From NCBI GenBank assembly GCA_018241445.1, contig JAFEDT010000003.1, forward strand, positions 62,001-126,000: a stretch of 64,000 nucleotides of DNA, read 5' to 3'. A model generated the notes under the pieces. That model worked only from the letters and a program-made list of their open reading frames with translations, had not been told where the DNA came from and did no database searches. The position numbers and the translations under genes are program-made. Shown here piece by piece: positions 22,887-31,164 of this stretch (positions are counted from its first letter, which is position 1; each line of letters begins with the position of its first letter). The stretch comes from Pseudomonadota bacterium. Its GTDB lineage: Bacteria; Pseudomonadota; Gammaproteobacteria; Steroidobacterales; Steroidobacteraceae.

Positions 22887-24491
22887 GTGTCGACTACCGG
22901 CGCGAAGGTTCACGACGTCGTCATCGTGGGCGGCGGCCACAACGGCCTGGTGACGGCCTGCTACCTGGCGCGCGCCGGCCTTACGGTACTGGTGCTGGAG
23001 CGCCAGCAGTACGTCGGCGGCGCCGCGGTCAGCCGCAGCCTGTATCCGGGTTTCACCTACTCCAACTGCTCCTACGTCTGCAGCCTGCTGCGCACCGAGA
23101 TCATCCGCGATCTTGACCTGCCGGCGCACGGCCTGCAGATCATCCCCTACGAGGGTGGCTGCACCATGATGCGCGACGGCGGCCACCTGGCCGTCTACGA
23201 CAACCACGACGCGATGCGGCGCGAGATCGCACGCCACTCGCATCATGACGCGGAAGCATACGAGCGCTACGTCCGCGACATGCTGCGGCACTGCCGCTTC
23301 ATCAAGCCGCTGCTGCTGCGCGAGCCGCCGGACCCGACTTCGTGGCGGCTGCGCGACCTGGGCGAACTGGCCTTCCTGGCACGCCACCTGTACGGCCTCG
23401 GGGAGGCGCGTATCTACGACACGCTGCGCTTCTTTACCATGAGCTGCGCGGACATGCTGGAGGAGTACTTCGAGAGCGAGATCGTCAAGGCGCACCTGTC
23501 CGGCAGCTCCATCATCGGCACCGCGCTGGGGCCGCGTTCCCCCGGCTCGGCCTACGTGCTGCTGCATCATTACATGGGCAGCATCGACGGCGCGGTGGGG
23601 GCCTGGGGTTTCGCGCGCGGCGGCATGGGTGCAATCACGCGTGCGATGGCGGCCTCGCTGCAGGCCAGCGGCGGCGCCATCCGCACAGGCGCGCCGGTGC
23701 AGCAAATCCTGGTGCGCGGCGGGCGTGCGACGGGCGTGGTGCTGGCGGACGGGGAGGAGGTGCGCGCGCGCACGGTGGTCTCCAACCTGGACGTGAAGCG
23801 TACCTTCCTCGAGACGGTGGCCGCCGGGCACCTGCCGCCGCAGTTCCTGGAACAGGTGCGCCGCTTCAAGATCCGCGGCTCCTCCGGCAAGCTGAATATT
23901 GCCCTCGATGCGCTGCCGCGCTTCCCGGCGATCCCGGCGGGTTCACCCGCGATCCGCGGCGACCTGCACATCACCGACACGCTCGACATGCTGGAGCGTG
24001 CCTACGACGACTGGAAGGCGGGGCGCTGGTCGCGCGAGCCGTACGTCGACATGCTGATTCCCACGCAGATCGATCCGACCATGGCGCCGGATGGCAAGCA
24101 CTACATGTCGGTGTTCGTGCAGTACTGCCCTTACCAGCTTGCCGACGGCGAATGGAACGAGCAGAAACGCCAGGCCTTCGGCGCCACGGTCATCGATGCC
24201 ATCAGCCGGCACAGCCCCGATTTCAAGGATCTGATCCTGCACGCGGAAATCCGCACCCCGCGCGAGATCGAATCCGAGGTGGGCCTGACCGAGGGCAACA
24301 TCTTCCAGGGCGAACTGACCTTCGACCAGCTGCTGTTCAACCGGCCGATACCGGGCTTCGCGCAGTACCGTACGCCGATCGACAGCATGTACCTGTGCGG
24401 ATCGAGCACCCATCCCGGCGGCGGGGTCATGGGGGCGCCGGGCGCCAACGCGGCGCGGCGCATCCTGCGCGACCTGGGGCGCGGGCAGTGA
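22887..24491 (+). CDS. FAD-dependent oxidoreductase, phytoene-desaturase/PYROXD2-like (copy 1)
   Basis: 534 residues from GTG 22887. The N-terminal dinucleotide fold reads VVIVGGGHNGLVTACYLARA with the acidic end LVLERQQYVGGAAVSR; the C-terminal FAD segment is MYLCGSSTHPGGGVMGAPG. This is the amine-oxidase/phytoene-desaturase superfamily, nearest to the PYROXD2 group, whose members are poorly characterised. A carotenoid role is unlikely, as no carotenoid genes are near. The operon context (aminotransferase, GcvT-like protein, polyamine transporter) suggests oxidation of an amine or N-methyl intermediate. The stop overlaps the start of a second copy by four bases. Confidence 0.8.
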   Translation: MSTTGAKVHDVVIVGGGHNGLVTACYLARAGLTVLVLERQQYVGGAAVSRSLYPGFTYSNCSYVCSLLRTEIIRDLDLPAHGLQIIPYEGGCTMMRDGGHLAVYDNHDAMRREIARHSHHDAEAYERYVRDMLRHCRFIKPLLLREPPDPTSWRLRDLGELAFLARHLYGLGEARIYDTLRFFTMSCADMLEEYFESEIVKAHLSGSSIIGTALGPRSPGSAYVLLHHYMGSIDGAVGAWGFARGGMGAITRAMAASLQASGGAIRTGAPVQQILVRGGRATGVVLADGEEVRARTVVSNLDVKRTFLETVAAGHLPPQFLEQVRRFKIRGSSGKLNIALDALPRFPAIPAGSPAIRGDLHITDTLDMLERAYDDWKAGRWSREPYVDMLIPTQIDPTMAPDGKHYMSVFVQYCPYQLADGEWNEQKRQAFGATVIDAISRHSPDFKDLILHAEIRTPREIESEVGLTEGNIFQGELTFDQLLFNRPIPGFAQYRTPIDSMYLCGSSTHPGGGVMGAPGANAARRILRDLGRGQ

Positions 24492-26047
24492 GCAGCCGCT
24501 ACGACTGCGTGGTGGTGGGCGCCGGGCACAACGGCCTGGTGTGCGCAACCTTGCTGGCGCGCGCCGGACGCAGGGTGCTGGTGCTGGAGGCGGCGCCGCA
24601 GGTGGGCGGTGCCGCGGTCACGCGCGAGTTTGCGCCTGGCTTTCGCGTGTCGGCCGGCGCACACCTGCTGCCGGCCATGTCGGCGCCGCTGGGGCGCGAG
24701 CTGGCCCTCCACCGGCACGGCCTGGAACTGGCCGCGGCCAGTGTGCCGACGGTAGCGTTGGCGCAGGACGGACAGTGTCTGCCGCTGGATGACGACGCTG
24801 CGCTTGCGGCGCGGTCGCCGGCCGACGTCGCAGCCCTGGCCGCGTGGCGCGCACTGCAGCGGCGTTTTGCGCAGGCACTGCATCCGCTGCTGACTGGCAT
24901 TCCGCCCCGCCTGGGCACGCAGGATCGCGCGGACCGCGCCAGGCTGCTGACACTGGGCTGGAAGTTGCGACGCCTGGGCCGCGACGATCTGCGCGAGCTG
25001 CTGCGCGTGGGCGGCATGTGCGTACACGATCTGCTGGAGGAGCGCTTCGAGCTGCCGCTGCTCAAGGGCGCGCTGGCGCTCGATGCGGTGCTCGGCACCA
25101 ACCTGGGACCGCGCTCCCCCGGCACCGTTGCCAGCCTTCTCTACCGCGCCGCTGTCGCACCGGGTGCCGGTGGAGCGATGCTGCCCGCGGGTGGACTTGG
25201 CTCGTTCGCACAGGCGCTGGCCCGCGCCGCACGCGCCGCCGGGGCGCAGCTGCGCACCGCGGCGCCGGTGGCGCGGGTGCAGGTGCGCGAAGATCGCGTC
25301 ACGGGTGTGGTGCTCGAGGGTGGCGAGGAGATCGAAGCGCCAACCGTGATCTCCAACGCCGATCCCAGGACCACTTTTCTGCGGCTGCTGGGGGCGGAGC
25401 ACCTGGACGCCGGTTTCGTGCGCCGCGTGAGCCAGATCCGCAGCCGCGGCATGACCGCGAAGCTGCACCTGGCCGTGGACGGCGTGCCGCCCTTCAGCGA
25501 ACTGCCGCCGCAGGCGCTGCGCGGCCGATTGCTGTTCGCGCCCGACAGCGATTATATCGAACGCGCCTACAACCACTCCAAGTACCGCGAATGCTCCGAG
25601 CAGCCGGTGCTGGAGATCACCGTGCCCAGTGCCAGCGATCCAACACTCGCGCCCGCGGGCAAGAGCGTGCTGTCGATCGTGGTGCAGTACGCACCCCATG
25701 AAGTGCAGGGCGGCTGGCAGGGCCAGCGGCAGGCGTTCACGCAGCGGATCCTGGCGACGCTGGAGCGCTGCGCGCCGGGGCTGAGTCCGCGGGTACAGGC
25801 CGCGCAACTGCTGGTGCCGCAGGACCTGGAGCGCGAGTTTGGCAACCAGGGCGGACACTGGCACCACGCGGAGCTCGCACTCGATCAGTTCATGATGATG
25901 CGACCCGTGCCCGGTGCGGCACAGTACCGCGCCCCGGTGGACGGCCTGTACCTGTGCGGCGCCGGCAGCCATCCGGGCGGCGGCCTTACCGGGCTGCCGG
26001 GGCGCGGCTGCGCGCTTGCAGTTCTGCGCAGGAGCGCTGAGCCATGA
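24488..26047 (+). CDS. FAD-dependent oxidoreductase, phytoene-desaturase/PYROXD2-like (copy 2)
   Basis: 519 residues from GTG 24488, overlapping the previous gene by four bases. Same architecture as copy 1: CVVVGAGHNGLVCATLLARA, VLEAAPQVGGAAVTREFAPG, LGTNLGPRSPGTVASLLYR in the middle and LYLCGAGSHPGGGLTGLPG at the end. The two proteins are clearly homologous but diverged, so an old duplication with divided function, or a heterodimer, is more likely than recent redundancy. It overlaps the GcvT-like gene by four bases (ATGA). No reading upstream of 24488 is credible because it would run through copy 1 in another frame. Confidence 0.8.
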   Translation: MSSRYDCVVVGAGHNGLVCATLLARAGRRVLVLEAAPQVGGAAVTREFAPGFRVSAGAHLLPAMSAPLGRELALHRHGLELAAASVPTVALAQDGQCLPLDDDAALAARSPADVAALAAWRALQRRFAQALHPLLTGIPPRLGTQDRADRARLLTLGWKLRRLGRDDLRELLRVGGMCVHDLLEERFELPLLKGALALDAVLGTNLGPRSPGTVASLLYRAAVAPGAGGAMLPAGGLGSFAQALARAARAAGAQLRTAAPVARVQVREDRVTGVVLEGGEEIEAPTVISNADPRTTFLRLLGAEHLDAGFVRRVSQIRSRGMTAKLHLAVDGVPPFSELPPQALRGRLLFAPDSDYIERAYNHSKYRECSEQPVLEITVPSASDPTLAPAGKSVLSIVVQYAPHEVQGGWQGQRQAFTQRILATLERCAPGLSPRVQAAQLLVPQDLEREFGNQGGHWHHAELALDQFMMMRPVPGAAQYRAPVDGLYLCGAGSHPGGGLTGLPGRGCALAVLRRSAEP

Positions 26048-27261
26048 CACCGGGCGCCGACACCCACTTCACGCGGCCATTGCTGCGCACGCCGTTCCAC
26101 GAGCGGCAGATGCGGGTCAGCCAGGTGGACAGCTTCGTGCCCTGGTCCGGCTACACGACGGTCGACGTCTTTACCAGCGTGGAGCAGGAATACTTCGCGA
26201 TCCGCAATTCCAGCTCGCTGTACGACGTGAGCCCGATGGTGAAGTACCGCATCAGGGGCCCTGATGCCCTGCGCTACCTGAACCGCCTGTGCACCCGCGA
26301 CATCCGCAAGCTGCGGCCGGGCAGGGTGGCCTATACGGTGTGGTGTGACGATGCAGGAATGCTGATCGACGACGGTACGGTGTTCTGCCTCGGCGAGAGC
26401 GACTACCGGCTGTGCACGGGCGAGTGGCAGCTGGACTGGCTGCGGGCGTCGGCGATCGGCTTCGATGTCGTGATCCGCGACGAGACCGCCGACCTCGCCG
26501 CCCTTGCGGTGCAGGGGCCAACCGCCGCGCACCTGTTGAAAGGCGCCGGCATCGCCGGCATCGAACGGCTCAAGCCCTTCGAGCATGGCGAGTTTCGACT
26601 GACGGCCCCTGCGGGCGGCAGCGCGCCCCTGATGGTGTCACGCACCGGGTTTACCGGCGACCTGGGCTACGAGCTGTGGATGTCCCCGGGGGACGCCACT
26701 ACGGTCTGGGATGCGCTGATGGGCTTCGGCACCAGCCGCGCGCTGCGCCCGATCGGTTCGCGCGCCCTCAACATGGCGCGCATCGAGGCCGGCTTCATCT
26801 TGCCGCGGGTGGACTTCACGTCCGCCGCGCACTCATTGTTTCCGGGTACCGAGCGGTCGCCGCTGGAACTGGGACTCGCCTGGCTGGTGGACTTCGGCAA
26901 GGGTCACTTCACCGGGCGCCGCGCGCTGCTGGCGGAACAGGCGCGCGGCCCGCGCCGCCAGCTGGTGGGACTGGACATCGAGGGGACCAAGCCCGCATAC
27001 CAGGCCCTGCTGTATACCGACCGGACTGGCCGGCGCGAGTGCGGCAGCGTGACTTCGGCGACCTGGTCGCCGACCTGCAAGCGCAACCTGGCGCTGGCGA
27101 TGGTTGCGGCACCGTACATCGCCGAGGGCTCGATCGTTTGGGCCGAGATATACCTGAACCGCGAACTGCAGTGGCAACGGCGCATGGTACGCGCGCGCGT
27201 CGTGCCCCGGCCGTTCTTTGCACCCGAGCGGCGCCGGGCCACGCCGCCAGCGGACTTCTGA
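26044..27261 (+). CDS. GcvT/aminomethyltransferase-family protein
   Basis: 405 residues. The folate-binding GCV_T layout is visible: SLYDVSPMVKYRIRGPDALR near residue 60, GMLIDDGTVFCLGESDYRLC (the family's active-site Asp lies in the IDDG turn), AVQGPTAAHLL, TGFTGDLGYELWMSPGDA, RIEAGFILPRVDFT and the C-terminal barrel start GHFTGRRALLAEQ. Members transfer methyl or methylene groups from amines or sulfur compounds to tetrahydrofolate (GcvT, DmdA, sarcosine and dimethylglycine demethylation modules). No glycine-cleavage partners are adjacent, so a stand-alone demethylase role in this amine operon is inferred. Coupled by overlap to copy 2 of the oxidoreductases. Confidence 0.8.
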   Translation: MTPGADTHFTRPLLRTPFHERQMRVSQVDSFVPWSGYTTVDVFTSVEQEYFAIRNSSSLYDVSPMVKYRIRGPDALRYLNRLCTRDIRKLRPGRVAYTVWCDDAGMLIDDGTVFCLGESDYRLCTGEWQLDWLRASAIGFDVVIRDETADLAALAVQGPTAAHLLKGAGIAGIERLKPFEHGEFRLTAPAGGSAPLMVSRTGFTGDLGYELWMSPGDATTVWDALMGFGTSRALRPIGSRALNMARIEAGFILPRVDFTSAAHSLFPGTERSPLELGLAWLVDFGKGHFTGRRALLAEQARGPRRQLVGLDIEGTKPAYQALLYTDRTGRRECGSVTSATWSPTCKRNLALAMVAAPYIAEGSIVWAEIYLNRELQWQRRMVRARVVPRPFFAPERRRATPPADF

Positions 27262-27282
27262 AGCATAATCCTGCCAACGCCC

Positions 27283-28428
27283 ATGATCGCCACCCAGTCC
27301 AAACAGCTCGCCGACCGGCCCTGGCTCGATCCGAAGGCCACGCCGCAGATCGTCATCGACGCGGTCGGCAAGACCTACGGCGCCACCCAGGCGGTCAGCG
27401 ATGTCAGCTTGAGTATCTACCGCGGCGAGATCTTCGCACTGGTGGGTTCCTCGGGCTGCGGCAAGACGACGCTGCTGCGCATGCTGGCGGGCTTTACCCA
27501 GCCCAGCGCCGGGCGCATCACCATCGACGGGGTGGACATGGCGCCCGTGCCGCCGCACGGGCGGCCGGTCAACATGATGTTCCAGTCCTATGCCCTGTTT
27601 CCGCACATGTCGGTGACGCAGAATGTCGGCTACGGGCTGCGGCGCATGGGCCTGCCGGCCGCGCAGCGGCGCGAGCGCGTGCAGCAGGCGCTGGACATGG
27701 TGCAGCTGGGTGCGCTGGGCGAGCGCCGCCCGCACCAGCTTTCCGGCGGTCAGCGCCAGCGCGTGGCGCTGGCGCGCGCCCTGATCCGCCGGCCCAAGGT
27801 GCTGCTGCTGGATGAGCCGCTGTCGGCGCTGGACAAGAAGCTGCGCGAGCAGACGCAGTTCGAGCTGATGGACCTGCAGTACCGGCTGGGAATAACTTTC
27901 ATCGTGGTGACGCACGACCAGGACGAGGCCATGGCGCTGGCTTCGCGCATCGCGGTGATGGATCACGGCCGGGTGCTGCAGGTCGGTACGCCGGCGGAAA
28001 TCTACGAGTTTCCGCGCAGCCGCTTCGTGGCTGATTTTGTCGGCACCGCCAACCTGTTCGAGGGCACGGTGTGCGCCTGCGGGCCGGGGTTGGTCACGGT
28101 GCAGTGTCCGCAGATCGGCGGCGAGCTGCGCGTCGACGATCGCGGCAGCTTCGAAATCGGCCAGCAGGTCTGGGTGGCGCTGCGGCCGGAAAAGGCGCGG
28201 CTGGCACGCGAGCCGGGCACGGCAGAACAGGGCAACGAACTGCGCGGCACGGTGTGGGAGCTGGGCTATCTGGGCAATCGCTCCGTCTATCGCGTGCGCA
28301 CCACCGCGGGCAAGATCGTGACGGTACTGGCGCAGAACCAGCGCCGTACCTCCGAGGCGGCGATCGACTGGAGCGATGAGGTCTTCGTGAGCTGGAGTCC
28401 GGATGCGGCGGTGCTGCTGAGTTCGTGA
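27283..28428 (+). CDS. PotA/PotG-like ABC transporter ATP-binding protein
   Basis: 381 residues. Walker A GSSGCGKTTLLR, Q-loop MMFQSYALFPHMSV, signature LSGGQRQRVALARAL, Walker B KVLLLDEPLSALD and the switch His in VVTHDQDEAMA are all intact. The C-terminal TOBE domain (FVGTANLFEGTV to RPEKARLARE) is that of polyamine-type importers. It is the only ATPase near the PotF/PotB/PotC-like genes, about 10 kb away, so it most likely powers that transporter. Start ATG 27283, 21 bp after the GcvT-like gene. Confidence 0.85.
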   Translation: MIATQSKQLADRPWLDPKATPQIVIDAVGKTYGATQAVSDVSLSIYRGEIFALVGSSGCGKTTLLRMLAGFTQPSAGRITIDGVDMAPVPPHGRPVNMMFQSYALFPHMSVTQNVGYGLRRMGLPAAQRRERVQQALDMVQLGALGERRPHQLSGGQRQRVALARALIRRPKVLLLDEPLSALDKKLREQTQFELMDLQYRLGITFIVVTHDQDEAMALASRIAVMDHGRVLQVGTPAEIYEFPRSRFVADFVGTANLFEGTVCACGPGLVTVQCPQIGGELRVDDRGSFEIGQQVWVALRPEKARLAREPGTAEQGNELRGTVWELGYLGNRSVYRVRTTAGKIVTVLAQNQRRTSEAAIDWSDEVFVSWSPDAAVLLSS

Positions 28429-28478
28429 CGCCGGCGCGTGGGTTGGGCGGTCAAGGGTTTCTGGTGGGGAGTGAGAAC

Positions 28479-31079
28479 ATGCGTGACAGAACTGTTGTAG
28501 GGCAATCGTTTCAAGCCGCGCCCGTCGCGATGACGGTGCTGATGACGGTGCTGGCAGTACTGCCTTCTGCTCCGCTGTGGGCGCAGGAGCAATCCGCCGC
28601 GGCTCAACAGGGTCCGACGGCGGCAGCTTCGAATCGCACCGCACAGGGGCTGCAGGAGATCGTCGTGACGGCGACGCGCCGCGAGGAGGCGCTCAGCAAG
28701 GTGCCAGTCAGCGTTACCGCGCTGTCCCAGGACACCATGGATCTGAGGGGGATCAAGGACTTTCAGGACGTGGCGCGGTTCACGCCGGGCGTGAGCATCG
28801 ATAATACGGGAACCAATGCCATATCGATCCGGGGCATTTCTTCTTCCGGCGGCGCAGGCACCACCGGTGTCTATATCGACGAAACGCCGATCCAGATGCG
28901 CTCGGTCGGATTCAACCCGGACGACACCCTGCCCAAGACTTTCGACTTGCAGCGGGTCGAAGTGCTGCGCGGGCCGCAGGGCACGCTGTTCGGTGCCGGC
29001 TCCGAAGGTGGTGCGGTGCGCTACATCCTGACCCAACCCAGTACCACGAAGGCCGACACCTACGTGCGCAGCGAGCTGTCCTACACCCAGTATGGTCAGC
29101 CCAGCGGCGAGGCGGGCATAGCCCGCGGGCAGCCACTCATCGACGGGGTGCTGGGGGTGCGCGCCAGCCTGTGGTACCGCTACGACGGTGGCTGGATCGA
29201 TCGCGTCGATCCTGGGACCGGCGCCACCATCAACCACAACGTCAACTATTCCAACTCCTACCTGGCGCGGCTGGCAGCCACCTGGCAGCCAGCCAGCGAT
29301 GTCAGTATCACGCCGAGCCTTCTGTACCAGAAGCAGGACAAGCACGACGACTCCACCTACTGGGCCGCCTATTCCAATCCCGGCCAGGGTCGGTTCAATA
29401 CCGCGACGCCCGAGCGTGTGGCAGGGCCAGACGACTACTACCTGGGAGCGCTGAAGGCGCAGTGGGACCTGTCCAGGAGCCAGATCATCGCCAATGTGTC
29501 GTACTTTGATCGCAAGCAGCTCACCGCCTACCAGGGGACGGTCTACGACCTGAGCTACTGGCAGACCATCCCGGGCGGCATGGGCGGCCCCAATGACAAT
29601 TTCCCTTCGCCGCCGAAGTGCACGGCCGCCGACGACGCCACCAGCTGTTCGTGGTTCCCGCTGATCGACGCCACTGGCATCCACTTGCCGGCGGCGCTGC
29701 GCGGCACCCAAACCCCCAACATCATTACCAACACGCAGCAGAGTTACACGGCCGAGCTGCGCTGGCAATCTGCCGACCCGTCCTCGCGCTGGAGCTGGAC
29801 CGCGGGAATCTTCTGGCAACTGGCGAAGGAGGGCAGTATCGAGGAGTTGCGCTCGACCAACGTGGAAGCGGTGTTCAATTACCTGTTCGGGCTGTCACCG
29901 GAGACCTTCTACGGCGGGACGTTCTACTCCTGTCCGGATGCCAGCGCCTACCCGGCCATTCCCGCCTGCGACATCTACTACAACAAAAATACGACCTTCG
30001 ACCGGCAGATCGCCGGCTACGGTGAGGTCAGTTACGCCTTCACGGACTGGATGAAACTGACCGTGGGTGAGCGGGTGGCGCGCACACATTTTTCGCTCAA
30101 CCATTATGCGGACGGCTACGAGAACTATGGCTCCGGGCCGGCGCAGGCGAGTCAGTCCGAGACGCCCAATACCCCCAAGGCCACGCTGTCCTTCCAGGTG
30201 GATCCGCGCGACCTCTACTACCTGAGCTACGCCAAGGGTTTCAGGGTAGGCGGCGGCAATGCGCCGCTGCCTTCCTACTGCGGCCCCGGTCCGGGTACTG
30301 ACCTGAACAATGCGGGCTATCCCAACGGCGCACCGCTGACCTACAAGTCGGACAGCACCCAGAACTACGAGATCGGGTCCAAGAATGCCGTAGGGAGCTG
30401 GCTGAAGGTCGCAACCAGTCTCTATTACATCAAGTGGAGCCAGATCCAGCAGAGTGTCTATATCGCCGGCAACTGTGGCCTGCAGTTCGTCGACAACCTG
30501 GGCGACGCCAAGGCCTGGGGCGGTGACGTGCAAGCGGACATGCAGTTCGGCGCCATATCGGGGGACGTGGCGGTCGGCTACACCAATGCGCGCTTCACGC
30601 ACGATTCCCCGCTCGGCTGCCAGACGCAAGCCTTGCCAATCGCCTGCAAGGCCAGCGATGGCGATGCCATCTCAGGTCAGGCATCCACCAACAATTCCCC
30701 GGGTACCAGCCCGCCCCTGACGGTGGCGCTCGGGCTGCAGTACAACTTCCAGCTCGCGCAGCGCGACGCCTTCGTGCGCGCCGATTGGGAATACGAGGCC
30801 CGCAATCCATGGCTCGCGACCGTGCAGGATCCGCACAGCCAGGCGCAGTACAACCACGGCTATTCCTACACCCTGCCGTCTACCACGTTCACCTCGCTGC
30901 GCGCCGGTATGAACTTTGGCGACATGCAGCTCGCGCTGTTCTGCGACAACCTGTTCGACTCTCACCGAGTGACCAACTACTCCCTCGGCCAGACCGACGG
31001 CACGTACACGCCACAGGAGAACGACTACACCTATCGGCCACGCACGATGGGAGTGACGCTGACCTGGCGCGGTCATTGA
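28479..31079 (+). CDS. TonB-dependent outer-membrane receptor
   Basis: 866 residues from ATG 28479 (GGGGAG upstream; a start at 28425 would spoil the signal peptide). Signal peptide ends near PLWAQEQ. A TonB box-like EIVVTATRREEAL precedes the plug domain (VPVSVTALSQ, IKDFQDVARFTPGVSI, FDLQRVEVLRGPQGTLFGAG), then a beta-barrel with the usual alternating strands and Tyr/Asn-rich loops. The type resembles large TonB-receptor families of oligotrophic proteobacteria, whose ligands are often organic nutrients rather than siderophores. It is 50 bp behind the ATPase gene, so it may be the outer-membrane gate for the amine imported by the island. This is by position only. Confidence 0.85.
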   Translation: MRDRTVVGQSFQAAPVAMTVLMTVLAVLPSAPLWAQEQSAAAQQGPTAAASNRTAQGLQEIVVTATRREEALSKVPVSVTALSQDTMDLRGIKDFQDVARFTPGVSIDNTGTNAISIRGISSSGGAGTTGVYIDETPIQMRSVGFNPDDTLPKTFDLQRVEVLRGPQGTLFGAGSEGGAVRYILTQPSTTKADTYVRSELSYTQYGQPSGEAGIARGQPLIDGVLGVRASLWYRYDGGWIDRVDPGTGATINHNVNYSNSYLARLAATWQPASDVSITPSLLYQKQDKHDDSTYWAAYSNPGQGRFNTATPERVAGPDDYYLGALKAQWDLSRSQIIANVSYFDRKQLTAYQGTVYDLSYWQTIPGGMGGPNDNFPSPPKCTAADDATSCSWFPLIDATGIHLPAALRGTQTPNIITNTQQSYTAELRWQSADPSSRWSWTAGIFWQLAKEGSIEELRSTNVEAVFNYLFGLSPETFYGGTFYSCPDASAYPAIPACDIYYNKNTTFDRQIAGYGEVSYAFTDWMKLTVGERVARTHFSLNHYADGYENYGSGPAQASQSETPNTPKATLSFQVDPRDLYYLSYAKGFRVGGGNAPLPSYCGPGPGTDLNNAGYPNGAPLTYKSDSTQNYEIGSKNAVGSWLKVATSLYYIKWSQIQQSVYIAGNCGLQFVDNLGDAKAWGGDVQADMQFGAISGDVAVGYTNARFTHDSPLGCQTQALPIACKASDGDAISGQASTNNSPGTSPPLTVALGLQYNFQLAQRDAFVRADWEYEARNPWLATVQDPHSQAQYNHGYSYTLPSTTFTSLRAGMNFGDMQLALFCDNLFDSHRVTNYSLGQTDGTYTPQENDYTYRPRTMGVTLTWRGH

Positions 31080-31164
31080 CAGCGGGCTTTGGTTCCGAGG
31101 CGATGACCGCAGCCGGCCGCGGCACTGGCTCTGGCACGGCGGCTGATGCTACCGTCGCGCCCGC

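Noticed and set aside
22887..26047. Carotenoid (phytoene) desaturase function for the two flavoproteins
   Set aside because: No phytoene synthase or other carotenoid gene is near; the superfamily is broad and the operon is amine-related.
24131..26050. Leftward open frame of about 640 codons opposite the second flavoprotein
   Set aside because: Gln/His-rich, no recognisable fold; the opposite strand encodes a clear FAD protein.
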